The translations under genes and the position numbers were made by a program. This document shows positions 44,327 through 52,947 of a stretch of DNA of 64,000 nucleotides, piece by piece; the stretch's first letter is position 1, and each line of letters begins with the position of its first letter. Source of the stretch: Chlorobiota bacterium (GTDB lineage Bacteria > Bacteroidota > Ignavibacteria > OLB7); the NCBI GenBank assembly GCA_016700335.1, contig CP065014.1, positions 2,579,001-2,643,000 of the forward strand. The letters are read 5' to 3'. The notes under the pieces were generated by a model that was given only the letters and a program-made list of their open reading frames with translations, ran no database searches and was not told where the DNA came from.

Positions 44327-44345
44327 CCTAAAACAGTTAGGTTTT
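44327..44345 (+). terminator. Weak hairpin after tamB-like gene
   Basis: CCTAA (44327-44331) with TTAGG (44337-44341) over a five-base loop, followed by TTTTATTTAATTTT. The stem is only five pairs, so read-through into the barrel gene is expected. Confidence 0.35.
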
Positions 44346-44466
44346 ATTTAATTTTGAATTAGATTTTTTGAAATTCCATTTTTTATAAATTATTCATTTT
44401 GAAAATTTTTTAACAAGGAACTTAAAAACTAATAAATTTTATTGATTCACTTTTTAAAAGCTTAAA

Positions 44467-46104
44467 TTGTTTAAATCCATTCTATTTTTAATAGTATTTT
44501 TCTTACTCAGTGAAAATTTATTTTCTCAACTTAGAAGTGGAGATATTCCATCAGTAAGAATTGAACAAATAGTAAATTCCAAGAAAAAATTTATTTCAAT
44601 CCCATGGGCTAGAAAAGGAGAATCTTTAGATACTACTATTTATAGAATTAATCCCATAGATACTTTCATTTTTGCTCATACTATATCACATCTTTTTGGC
44701 TCAGGTGGGGCACTACCACCTTTTAGAGAGTTTTTTAAAAACTATAAAGTAAATTATTCTGCTTCAATTGGAAGTTATTTAACACCTGAAGTAAATGTTG
44801 TTGGAGATTATATTGATGATCTTTTACAAGCTCAAGGTAAAATTGATTTAAGTTATACTAACGGTCATATAAATAATTCCAACAACTTATCATTAAATAC
44901 ATTTGTAAGTGGAACATATAAATTAACAACTGATTTACCATTTTTAGATACATTTAATACATTTACAAAACTATCTTACAAATCGAATTCATATAATTTG
45001 TATGGAAACACAATTGATTCATCAACTAGATTTCGATCCGAATCTGAAATTGAATTAGGTATTAAAAACACATCTGAAAGTAAGGTGAAGTATAACATTC
45101 ATTTTGGGTTGGAAGGCACTTCTTTAATTGATAATAGGAACTCTTCACCTAAAAATTATTCAGAGTTATATTCTAAAATTGGTTCAGAATTTAATTTTAA
45201 AATTGCTAAGATTGTAAACGCTATTATTGCTGTAGATATTAAAGGAGGTAACATTGAAATACCATTAAATAGTTTACAAATTTCTCCATCTTTAATTAAA
45301 GCTAAATTTATAATTGAATCTAAATTAAGTGATGAATTCTTAATTACAATCGGTGCAGTTTATTACAATTCATCTATAGGTACAACTAACGAAAATTCAA
45401 AATTCTTAGCTGCTCCTGTGTCTGTTAGTTTTACTGGATTAGATAGAATAACTTTATTTGCAAAATATCTACCTGAATTCAAAGTACAAACTATCAATGA
45501 AATTTCATCATCTTGCCCCTACATTTTTATAAAGAATATTATACCTGAAAAAACACCATCAAAAGCAGAAGTTGGAGCTAAATATAATTCTGAAATACTT
45601 TTATTTGAAACTAAAGTATTTATTGAACAGTCTGAAAACAAAGCCTATATTAATTCTAATTCCGATTCAATTGGATATTTATTTCTCGATTACTTAGAAT
45701 CGGATTTATCTGGATTAAATTTTGAAGGTTCATTTAATTTAACACCTTTTCATTTAAATATTAATTCTGTTTATTCTATTGCTAAGAAAGCTAGAACAGA
45801 TACCATTATACCAATGTCCCCTACATTAAAAGCAAATTCTAAAATAGGTTATGATGTAAATAACGAATTACGGATTGAGATTGGAAGTGAATTTATAACT
45901 GAACAAAATACCTCTTTATTAAATAACACCCCGAGACTACCTTCTTCACTATTATTTAGCATAGGTGGAAGTTATTATTATAACAATGATATAACTTTTA
46001 TTTTAGAGGGTAAAAATATTACAAATCAAAAGAAATATTCTTGGAATAACTACTTAGCTCCAGGATTAGAAATAGTTTTAGGTGTACGTGGCAATTTATA
46101 TTAA
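44467..46104 (+). CDS. TonB-receptor-like outer-membrane barrel without a plug domain
   Basis: The 545 residues begin with a signal peptide (MFKSILFLIVFFLLSENLFSQ, cleaved near 21). They continue directly into antiparallel amphipathic strands and end with DITFILEGKNITNQKKYSWNNYLAPGLEIVLGVRGNLY-type sequence, the classic last strands of TonB-dependent receptors. No carboxypeptidase-like domain, TonB box or plug is present; about 60 residues near the N-terminus could be a short periplasmic segment. The protein is therefore a barrel-only relative, perhaps a passive porin. The start is TTG (44467). It follows the TamB-like gene by 168 bases on the same strand; a functional link through outer-membrane assembly is inference. 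Confidence 0.72.
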   Translation: MFKSILFLIVFFLLSENLFSQLRSGDIPSVRIEQIVNSKKKFISIPWARKGESLDTTIYRINPIDTFIFAHTISHLFGSGGALPPFREFFKNYKVNYSASIGSYLTPEVNVVGDYIDDLLQAQGKIDLSYTNGHINNSNNLSLNTFVSGTYKLTTDLPFLDTFNTFTKLSYKSNSYNLYGNTIDSSTRFRSESEIELGIKNTSESKVKYNIHFGLEGTSLIDNRNSSPKNYSELYSKIGSEFNFKIAKIVNAIIAVDIKGGNIEIPLNSLQISPSLIKAKFIIESKLSDEFLITIGAVYYNSSIGTTNENSKFLAAPVSVSFTGLDRITLFAKYLPEFKVQTINEISSSCPYIFIKNIIPEKTPSKAEVGAKYNSEILLFETKVFIEQSENKAYINSNSDSIGYLFLDYLESDLSGLNFEGSFNLTPFHLNINSVYSIAKKARTDTIIPMSPTLKANSKIGYDVNNELRIEIGSEFITEQNTSLLNNTPRLPSSLLFSIGGSYYYNNDITFILEGKNITNQKKYSWNNYLAPGLEIVLGVRGNLY

Positions 46105-46152
46105 CAATATTAATTTTAATTTTTTTGTTGTTTATAAAAAGGATTTCAAACC

Positions 46153-48798
46153 TTATTTTTCAATACTTAATTTGCTATTATAAATTAGCAACCCATCCTT
46201 TAAAATTGAGATTAAGTATAATCCTGATGTAACATTATTTATTGGCAATCTAAATGAATTCTCGAGTTTGATGTTTTGAATTTCTAATATTTTAGATCCG
46301 TTAATATCATTTATTCGAATTGAAATTCCTGTAAAATTATGTTTTGATTTACTTGTTAACTCAAGTTCATTTGATTGTGAAATATATTTAGTGCTAAAAT
46401 TATTTGCCAATGAATTTTCATTTTCATCGATACCTAAAGTTTTTTCAATTAGTTTAAAATTTCCTTTTTTTGAAAATTTAATTACGATTGAATTTGAATC
46501 TAAAATTATGATATTATCAATATTATCACCTTCATAATTTATTAACTTGTTGTTAAGTTTAAATAAAAATGGAAGTTTCAAAGTAATTTGACAAGCTTTA
46601 TTAACATAACCTGAGTTGCTTGATAATGAATAGTAAAAATTTGTTTTAACACTTGAATTAAACTGTAGATTTTGATTTATAATAGAAAAATTCGAGCAAT
46701 TACCAACAAAAAAACTAAGTGGAGTTTTGTCAGTTTTTGAATGAATTATTAGATTACAATCTGAGTTTGATTCTATTGAATCATTTATATAATTTGTTTT
46801 TACAGAAGTGTTAAACAAATTCATATTAGGGTTATTGATCAATAAATTGTGATTGCTTGAAATAATTGAATTTACATTGTTGTTTGAATATGTTTGTGAG
46901 AAAAATGAGTTTATTGAATCAGATAAGTTACCAGTGAATGGATTTAATACTGAAGCAAAATCAGATCTATTTGAACTCTTAGTTTCAGCAATTAAAGTTG
47001 TATGATAAATTGCACTATCATAATGTAATTCATGTTTTTCTTTTCTAGAAGAGAAAAGTAACTTATTATTACTTACAATTGAAGCTTGTAAAGATGCATT
47101 TTTTCTTTGATATGTACCTTTATTTTTCGTAAAATCATTTATAAAAACACCTGTTTTATTTACATCTCCACCCTCTAATCCATTTCCTTGAAGTTGCCAA
47201 GTATATGTATGAGGTTTGTCGGAATTAACAATATCAGAAATTAAATACGTCTGTTTATTAACAAAAAAAATTCTTCTAGTAATTGATGCACCACCATAAG
47301 CTGTATTAATTTCACCAAAATTTATATTTGGCAAATCGAACCAATCAGAAATAAATGCATCTGATCCACCCGAATTATTAGGGCTACCAATTGGAGTACC
47401 TATTCCATCAACAAGAATCATACTTCTTTGAAGGGAATTCCCAACCTCATTCCTACGATCATATTTTAGATAACCCGGATAAAGAGCTAATATTTCTCCA
47501 TTGTGCATAATCATAAAGCTTGTTTCATCCGATTGATTATGTCCACCAGCCGAAGTTCTCATGTTCCCATGTTTAGCAGTTACATTCATGTAAGTTGCAT
47601 TTGAATCCCAAGAAGACCTAAAGACCATAGAACCTGCATAAGGCATAACTTCAAATAATGGATCAGAATTATTAGGAAAAGTTTGTTCAACATTTGCACA
47701 AATATATTCTGGTCTTAAATCAAAATTATATTGTAATTCATCAGAAAGATTAGCGGATCCATTACTTATATTTCTATTGTATAAAGGGTTACCAATTAAA
47801 GCCATTACAGCAAAACCTTCATCAACAAATGTATCTTCAATGCAAGGCATTTTCCCATCTGGCTGTAAAGAGTTTTTAACCCAATCCCAAAGATGATAAA
47901 ATGTTTTATCATAGTAAGGGCTACGTATTTTTCGAACACTATTATTGAAAGAGATATCAAAAGTTGAATCTTTATTTAAATTTGCTAACATTCTAAAAAA
48001 TGGTAAGCAATTTAGCATTGGGTATTTTAAATAGTGCATTCCTTCAGCATAACCACTTAAAGAATCAGCTGAAGCTAGCTTTCTATCTGAGTCTTTCCAT
48101 AATAAATTATCTATATTCCATAATGAAGCATTCAGCCAAGCTACAGGATTTTCATTAGGATCAGAACTTTTTATATTATTTAAAACAACACTCCCAATTC
48201 CTAATGCACCACATACCATTAATGCATGATTATTTTTAATTGTAGAAAAGAAAGTTAATCCAAACAAATTTTTAGTTGATTCTCTATACAAATTGCCAAC
48301 ATATTTAATTAAATTTTCTGAACTTTTAGAAAGTTTGTTAACTGGGTACACTAAATCATTTATAAAATCAAACGCTGTTAAATAATCTTGCATATCTTTA
48401 CAACGCCACTGCCAATCATCATAATTAATTAATGTTCCAATATCAGTATTTATATTCTCTAATAGACTAAATAATTTTTCCTCCAACAATGTCTTTTCAT
48501 TACTACTTAGACCTGTTAAATTTCCATTCTGAACAACTAAATTCATCATTAATACAAAAGCAATATTTTTAGCTTGTCCTGCCCTTGCTCGTCTTCCAGA
48601 GCTTGATGTATTGTCTTGGGTTATGGCACTTGCTGTAGTAGTATAAATACCATTATAAAGTGTTTTATATGGTTCATTATATAATGATTGCCTGACTTTA
48701 GATATTTCATTTTTAGGTAGCATTAATGAACCTTGTTGAGAATATACTTTTAAGAATGTAAGTAATATAACTATCACTAACTTTAATAAATTTTTCAT
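46153..48798 (-). CDS. Secreted heparinase II/III-type polysaccharide lyase with T9SS-type C-terminus
   Basis: The 881-residue exported protein has a signal peptide (cleavage near VYSQ, 21) and an (alpha/alpha) toroid with RCKDMQDYLTAFDFIND and NNHALMVCGALGIGS (about 110-200). The heparinase II/III beta-sheet domain follows (about 385-560), with HNQSDETSFMIMHNGEILALYPGY and RRIFFVNKQTYLISDI. The His-Asn...Asp pattern and Tyr of the toroid are consistent with uronic-acid polysaccharide lyases, acting extracellularly on a glycosaminoglycan or alginate-like substrate that cannot be specified. The last about 80 residues (ISIRINDINGSKILEIQ, then SGLYLISILKDGLLIYNSKL) match a type-A type IX secretion sorting domain. 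The gene is alone, without a SusCD pair. Confidence 0.8.
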   Translation of the reverse strand: MKNLLKLVIVILLTFLKVYSQQGSLMLPKNEISKVRQSLYNEPYKTLYNGIYTTTASAITQDNTSSSGRRARAGQAKNIAFVLMMNLVVQNGNLTGLSSNEKTLLEEKLFSLLENINTDIGTLINYDDWQWRCKDMQDYLTAFDFINDLVYPVNKLSKSSENLIKYVGNLYRESTKNLFGLTFFSTIKNNHALMVCGALGIGSVVLNNIKSSDPNENPVAWLNASLWNIDNLLWKDSDRKLASADSLSGYAEGMHYLKYPMLNCLPFFRMLANLNKDSTFDISFNNSVRKIRSPYYDKTFYHLWDWVKNSLQPDGKMPCIEDTFVDEGFAVMALIGNPLYNRNISNGSANLSDELQYNFDLRPEYICANVEQTFPNNSDPLFEVMPYAGSMVFRSSWDSNATYMNVTAKHGNMRTSAGGHNQSDETSFMIMHNGEILALYPGYLKYDRRNEVGNSLQRSMILVDGIGTPIGSPNNSGGSDAFISDWFDLPNINFGEINTAYGGASITRRIFFVNKQTYLISDIVNSDKPHTYTWQLQGNGLEGGDVNKTGVFINDFTKNKGTYQRKNASLQASIVSNNKLLFSSRKEKHELHYDSAIYHTTLIAETKSSNRSDFASVLNPFTGNLSDSINSFFSQTYSNNNVNSIISSNHNLLINNPNMNLFNTSVKTNYINDSIESNSDCNLIIHSKTDKTPLSFFVGNCSNFSIINQNLQFNSSVKTNFYYSLSSNSGYVNKACQITLKLPFLFKLNNKLINYEGDNIDNIIILDSNSIVIKFSKKGNFKLIEKTLGIDENENSLANNFSTKYISQSNELELTSKSKHNFTGISIRINDINGSKILEIQNIKLENSFRLPINNVTSGLYLISILKDGLLIYNSKLSIEK

Positions 48799-48905
48799 GT
48801 AGAAGCAATATAGTTAAAGTGTAAAAAATAGACGAATGAAGTTTCATTCCATCAGACAATTTATTATTAGTTTTTTTCCTATTCTTTATTGTAATTTAGA
48901 ATCTA

Positions 48906-49407
48906 AAATTAATTTTTCAAACCAATAATTTATATTAACAATATTTAGAAATGAAAAAAAACATGGGTAACTCTGATAAAGTAGTCCGTATAATTGTTGC
49001 AGTGGTGATTTCAATTTTATATTTCACCAATTCAATCAACGGAACTCTTGGAATTGTACTTATGGTTCTGTCTGGCATATTTGTTATAACAAGTTTTATT
49101 AGCTTCTGCCCACTTTATCTTCCATTTGGAATTTCAACAAGAAAAAAGTCTTCTGTAAATTAATTTTTCAAACCAATAATTTATTTTAACAATATTTAGA
49201 AATGAAAAAAAACATGGGTAACTCTGATAAAGTAGTCCGTATAATTGTTGCAGTGGTGATTTCAATTTTATATTTCACCAATTCAATCAACGGAACTCTT
49301 GGAATTGTACTTATGGTTCTGTCTGGCATATTTGTTATAACAAGTTTTATTAGCTTCTGCCCACTTTATCTTCCATTTGGAATTTCAACAAGAAAAAAGT
49401 CTTCTGT
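48906..49407 (+). repeat. Tandem 251-bp duplication carrying the DUF2892 gene
   Basis: The block 48906-49156 is followed by a second copy, 49157-49407 (similarity continues to about 49416). Over the unit I find two base differences: A48934 versus T49185 in the leader, and T49160 versus C49411 in the last sense codon (AAT/AAC, synonymous). The duplication includes the leader and the full gene, so the second copy has its own upstream region. Near identity implies a recent event or an assembly error. Confidence 0.9.
48951..49163 (+). CDS. DUF2892 (YgaP-like transmembrane) protein, copy 1
   Basis: The 70-residue protein is two membrane helices (about 12-28 and 33-52) with a conserved start, MKKNMGNSDKVVRIIVAVVI, and the SFCPLYLPFGISTRKK end typical of DUF2892/inner-membrane YgaP-like domains. 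In YgaP this transmembrane part is fused to a rhodanese domain. Here the rhodanese is a separate gene downstream (49418), so the same pair is present as two genes. Cysteine 59 in FCPLY is retained. It would be an inner-membrane partner in sulfur transfer. The start is preceded by an AT-rich leader without a clear promoter. Confidence 0.85.
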   Translation: MKKNMGNSDKVVRIIVAVVISILYFTNSINGTLGIVLMVLSGIFVITSFISFCPLYLPFGISTRKKSSVN

Positions 49408-49414
49408 AAACTAA
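49202..49414 (+). CDS. DUF2892 (YgaP-like transmembrane) protein, copy 2
   Basis: The product is identical in all 70 residues to copy 1 at 48951-49163; the DNA differs by one synonymous base in the coding part. It ends three bases before the rhodanese gene (stop TAA at 49412-49414, ATG at 49418), so this copy is the one tied to the rhodanese. Copy 1 may be redundant, may increase dosage, or may be on the way to loss. Both copies have the same 45-base leader. Confidence 0.85.
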   Translation: MKKNMGNSDKVVRIIVAVVISILYFTNSINGTLGIVLMVLSGIFVITSFISFCPLYLPFGISTRKKSSVN

Positions 49415-49417
49415 TTC

Positions 49418-49729
49418 ATGATTCAATTTTTAAAATCTTTATTTGGTTTTGGACCTAAAATCAATTTTCAAGAAGTTATTATTAATGGAGGTCAGATTAT
49501 TGATGTCCGTTCTAAAAGTGAATACCAAAGCGGTCATATTGAAAATGCAATAAACATTCCATTAGATAACATCAATAATAATATTGAAAAATTGAACAAG
49601 AATATACCTATAATAACTTGTTGTGCAAGTGGTATGAGAAGTGAATCAGCTAAACAAATTTTGTTATCAAAAGGCTTTAAAGAAGTTTATAATGGCGGAG
49701 GTTGGATAAGCCTCAGAAATAAAATTTAG
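49418..49729 (+). CDS. Rhodanese-like sulfurtransferase
   Basis: Single-domain rhodanese of 103 residues that can carry a persulfide on the active-site cysteine. The active loop is TCCASGMRS (about 68-76), with the catalytic Cys and Arg of the CxxGxR type, and the other conserved elements IIDVRSKSEYQSGHIENAINIP (near 27-48) and GGGWISL. There is no signal peptide. The gene begins three bases after the DUF2892 copy 2 stop, giving a split version of YgaP (membrane part plus rhodanese). A terminator-like hairpin is at 49782-49813. Confidence 0.9.
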   Translation: MIQFLKSLFGFGPKINFQEVIINGGQIIDVRSKSEYQSGHIENAINIPLDNINNNIEKLNKNIPIITCCASGMRSESAKQILLSKGFKEVYNGGGWISLRNKI

Positions 49730-49781
49730 AACAAAAATGATTTAACCTTTTTTTAATAGATTAATTCGATTTTATCATTCT

Positions 49782-49816
49782 AAAAGCTAACCATTTGTTT
49801 TGAATTAGCTTTTATT
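49782..49816 (+). terminator. Terminator after the rhodanese gene
   Basis: AAAAGCTAA (49782-49790) pairs perfectly with TTAGCTTTT (49805-49813) over a 14-base loop; the following T run is interrupted (ATTATTT). Confidence 0.6.
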
Positions 49817-49817
49817 A

Positions 49818-49846
49818 TTTGATTTTGATTTAATCCTATAAATTTG
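49818..49846 (+). promoter_or_regulatory. Promoter of the arylsulfotransferase-like gene
   Basis: TTTG (49818-49821), a 17-base spacer, then TAAATTTG (49839-49846) fit the Bacteroidota promoter consensus. The -7 box ends 28 bases before the ATG at 49875. Confidence 0.55.
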
Positions 49847-49874
49847 TTACATTAATTCTATTTAAAATTACTTT

Positions 49875-51533
49875 ATGAAAAATATAAAGATTACAACTTT
49901 CCTACTAATCATAACTTGTTATAATTTGCTTTATTCTCAAACAGTTGGATTAATCTCAAACTCAAATGATGCTACACCTGGATATACTTTATTTGCTCCA
50001 ATGAATGGGAATAATGCTTATTTGATAGATAATTGTGGAAGAATTATCAACTCTTGGAAAGCAACTGATTTAGCAAGCGGGACTTCAATTCTTCTCGAAG
50101 ATGGGAGCTTATTATATTCAGGAAAAATTGTTAATAAAATATTTTCCCAAGCAGGAGGAACAGGAGGAAGTATTGAAAAAATAAATTGGAAAGGAGAAAT
50201 TACTTGGAGATATGTTTTGACTGATTCACTAAAATCAATGCATCATGATATTTATGCAATGCCAAATGGCAATGTACTTGCAATGGTTTGGGTTTATAAA
50301 AACCTGGAAGAAATTTTTGATAAAGGGAGAACAAATAAATATAAAGATTCTTCAATGTGGGACGAACGATTAATTGAAATAAAACCAATTGGAAAAGATA
50401 GTGCTGAAATTGTTTGGCAATGGGATGCTTGGGAACATACAATTCAAGATATTGATAGTACAAAACCTAACTATGGTACTGTTTCAAAATATCCTGGTAA
50501 AATAAATTTAAATTATTTTTCTAAGACTAGAGCAAAATTTCAACCAGATTGGCTGCATTGTAATTCAATCGATTACAACAAAGAATTAGATCAAATTATG
50601 ATTGGAATACCAAATTTTCATGAGTTCTGGATAATTGATCATTCAACTTCAACTCAACAAGCAAAGGGAGAAAAAGGAGGGAATCAAGGCAAAGGTGGTG
50701 ATATAATATATAGATGGGGGAATCCTATTACATACAACAGAGGAAGTGAAGTAAATCAAGAATTGTTTTTTCAACATAACTCACAATGGATTCCAAAAGG
50801 ATTAAAGAGTGAAGGTAATTTTCTAATCTTCAATAATGGGAATGGACGCGGCTTCACATCAATTGATATTATTAAATCACCTGTTAATCTACAAGGTGGT
50901 TATTTTATAGATGAGTTATTACCATATCTACCAACAAAATCAAGTTGGAGTTTTAAAGACTCCTTATATTTTTATTCTCAAATTATTGGAGGGGTTCAGC
51001 CACTTCCAAATGGTCATTTTTTAATTTGTGACGGGCTAAAAGGAAGATTTTTTGAAATTGATTCAAATGGTAAAAAAGTATGGGAATATATTAACCCTGT
51101 CAATAAAAATAAAATCATGGAACAGGGCTTAAAACCAGAGCCTAATGATGTTTTAGATATTCAAAGATATCCAAATAATTATGCTGCATTTAATGGTAAA
51201 GTAATTACTCCTGGAGCTAGAATTGAGTTAAACCCTATAAATGATAATTGTGGATTTAAAACTGTGAAAGATGAAGATGAAAATGATAATAAATTTTCTG
51301 TGAACTTATTTCCAAATCCTGTAAATAATTTCATGGAAATTAAATCTCAAGGAGAGATTATTACCTCATTAAAAATATTAAATGTTAATGGTAAGGTATT
51401 GTTAATGAAATCAATAAACAATTTTTCATCAGTATTAGATTTGTCAGAAATTCCTAATGGCGTATATGGTTTAGTTATTTTTTCTAACAAAAGTAATATT
51501 CAATTTAAAAAAATTGTTGTTGAAAAGAAATAA
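49875..51533 (+). CDS. Secreted arylsulfotransferase-like protein with T9SS-type C-terminus
   Basis: The 552 residues include a signal peptide (MKNIKITTFLLIITCYNLLYSQ) and a six-bladed beta-propeller of the arylsulfotransferase (ASST) family. Marks are GYTLFAPMNGNNAYLIDNCGR, SMHHDIYAMPNGNVLAMVW (about 117-135), WQWDAWEH, DWLHCNSIDYNKELDQIMIG (about 226-245) and the FFQHNSQWIP and NGHFLICDG blades. Family members transfer sulfate between phenols, using a histidine; the His in MHHDIY and LHCNS are candidates. The final about 75 residues (FSVNLFPNPVNNFMEIKS..., IPNGVYGLVIFSNKS) form a type IX secretion sorting domain with the LFPNP start. The real acceptor is unknown, so the sulfotransferase label may be broad. 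Confidence 0.82.
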   Translation: MKNIKITTFLLIITCYNLLYSQTVGLISNSNDATPGYTLFAPMNGNNAYLIDNCGRIINSWKATDLASGTSILLEDGSLLYSGKIVNKIFSQAGGTGGSIEKINWKGEITWRYVLTDSLKSMHHDIYAMPNGNVLAMVWVYKNLEEIFDKGRTNKYKDSSMWDERLIEIKPIGKDSAEIVWQWDAWEHTIQDIDSTKPNYGTVSKYPGKINLNYFSKTRAKFQPDWLHCNSIDYNKELDQIMIGIPNFHEFWIIDHSTSTQQAKGEKGGNQGKGGDIIYRWGNPITYNRGSEVNQELFFQHNSQWIPKGLKSEGNFLIFNNGNGRGFTSIDIIKSPVNLQGGYFIDELLPYLPTKSSWSFKDSLYFYSQIIGGVQPLPNGHFLICDGLKGRFFEIDSNGKKVWEYINPVNKNKIMEQGLKPEPNDVLDIQRYPNNYAAFNGKVITPGARIELNPINDNCGFKTVKDEDENDNKFSVNLFPNPVNNFMEIKSQGEIITSLKILNVNGKVLLMKSINNFSSVLDLSEIPNGVYGLVIFSNKSNIQFKKIVVEKK

Positions 51534-51552
51534 TATATAAATGTATAATATA

Positions 51553-51601
51553 AACCTCAATATATTTTAATTGAAAACTAAAATAATATTGAGGTTTTTT
51601 T
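51553..51601 (+). terminator. Terminator after the arylsulfotransferase-like gene
   Basis: A perfect 11-bp stem, AACCTCAATAT (51553-51563) with ATATTGAGGTT (51586-51596), closes a 22-base loop with further pairing inside, followed by TTTTT. It may also help stop the convergent thiolase transcript. Confidence 0.85.
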
Positions 51602-51618
51602 ATTTTAAATTATAATAA

Positions 51619-52788
51619 TTACATCATCTCAATAATGATTGCAGTTGCTTCTCCACCACCAATACAAATACCTGCTAAGCCTCGTTTTAAGCCCTTCAAT
51701 TTGAGTGCATAGATTAAAGTTGTTAATATCCTTGCACCTGATGCACCAATAGGATGACCAATTGCAACTGCTCCACCATTTACATTTAATTTTTCATTTG
51801 GAATTCCTAATGCATTTTTAGCTGCCAAAGCTACCACAGCAAAAGCTTCATTTATCTCAAACAAATCAATATCATCTATACTTAATTTTGATTTTGTTAG
51901 AACCTTTTCTATTGCTCCAATTGGTGCAGTTGTAAACTCCATTGGTTTTTGAGCATGTTGAGCTTGTGCAATAATTTTTGCTATTGGTTTAAGTCCTAAT
52001 TCATTTGCAATATCTTCTGAAGCTAATACTAAAGCAGCTCCACCATCATTTATTTTAGAAGCATTAGCTGCTGTTACTGTTCCATCTTTAGTAAATACAG
52101 GTTTTAATGTAGGTATTTTATCGAAGTTTGTTTTGGCTGGTTCTTCATCCTTATCGACAATAATATCACCCTTACGATCTTTAACTATTACAGAACAAAT
52201 TTCATCTTTAAATACTCCATTTGCAATTGAAAATTGTGCCCTCGTGTAACTTTGAATCGTAAATTCATCTTGCAATTCCCTGCTAATATTATTTGAAACC
52301 GCACATGAATCAGCAGCAATACCCATTGCACATTTATCATACGCATCTACCAAGCCATCATTCATCATCGAATCAATAACCACGCCATCACCCATCTTAT
52401 ATCCATATCTAGCTTTTGCTAATAAATATGGTGCATTCGACATACTTTCCATCCCTCCAGCAACAACAATTTTACTATCACCAGATCTTATTGCTTGATC
52501 TGCCATCATTACTGCTTTCATACCTGAACCACATACTTTCCCAAGAGTAGTACATGGGACATAATCTGGTAAACCTGCGCCTAAAGCTGCTTGACGTGCT
52601 GGAGCTTGTCCAACTCCTGATGTTAGAACACATCCCATTATTACTTCGGATACATCATTCACATTTACTCCAGCTTTTTGAATTGCTGCAGCTATTGCAG
52701 TTGAACCTAATTGCGTAGAAGTTAAAGTTGATAAAGTTCCTCCGAAAGATCCTACAGGCGTTCTCTGTGCTGATAGTATTACTGTCAT
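51619..52788 (-). CDS. Acetyl-CoA C-acetyltransferase (thiolase)
   Basis: Thiolase condenses two acetyl-CoA or cleaves 3-ketoacyl-CoA. The 389 residues carry all three catalytic parts: Cys86 in LGKVCGSGMKAV, the NEAFA box (near 315), GGAVAIGHPIGASGARI (near 340-355, catalytic His) and Cys375 in ICIGGGEA. The pattern fits the biosynthetic acetoacetyl-CoA thiolase (AtoB/PhaA) group. Together with the 3-hydroxybutyryl-CoA dehydrogenase at 61930 it could supply four-carbon acyl-CoA, but the two genes are 9 kb apart. Confidence 0.95.
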   Translation of the reverse strand: MTVILSAQRTPVGSFGGTLSTLTSTQLGSTAIAAAIQKAGVNVNDVSEVIMGCVLTSGVGQAPARQAALGAGLPDYVPCTTLGKVCGSGMKAVMMADQAIRSGDSKIVVAGGMESMSNAPYLLAKARYGYKMGDGVVIDSMMNDGLVDAYDKCAMGIAADSCAVSNNISRELQDEFTIQSYTRAQFSIANGVFKDEICSVIVKDRKGDIIVDKDEEPAKTNFDKIPTLKPVFTKDGTVTAANASKINDGGAALVLASEDIANELGLKPIAKIIAQAQHAQKPMEFTTAPIGAIEKVLTKSKLSIDDIDLFEINEAFAVVALAAKNALGIPNEKLNVNGGAVAIGHPIGASGARILTTLIYALKLKGLKRGLAGICIGGGEATAIIIEMM

Positions 52789-52840
52789 TTAAAATATTGT
52801 TTGTTTAAAATTGATTGAGAACTAATAAAAATTTTGAATG

Positions 52841-52848
52841 CAAAAATA
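52841..52848 (-). promoter_or_regulatory. Possible -7 box (TAnnTTTG) of the thiolase gene
   Basis: Minus-strand TATTTTTG lies 52 bases before the thiolase start codon. No TTG at the proper upstream distance was found. Confidence 0.3.
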
Positions 52849-52887
52849 AACAGATAAAATTGTTTATAATGAATTATCAATTGAAAT

Positions 52888-52919
52888 AAAAAAAGACCCT
52901 AAATTATATTAGAGTCTTT
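52888..52919 (-). terminator. Terminator after the sigma/anti-sigma-like operon
   Basis: On the minus strand an 11-position stem with one G-U, AAAGACTCTAA (52909-52919) with TTAGGGTCTTT (52892-52902), closes a six-base loop followed by more than four T. Confidence 0.85.
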
Positions 52920-52947
52920 GTAGTAAACTATTAATTTATTTAAATTA

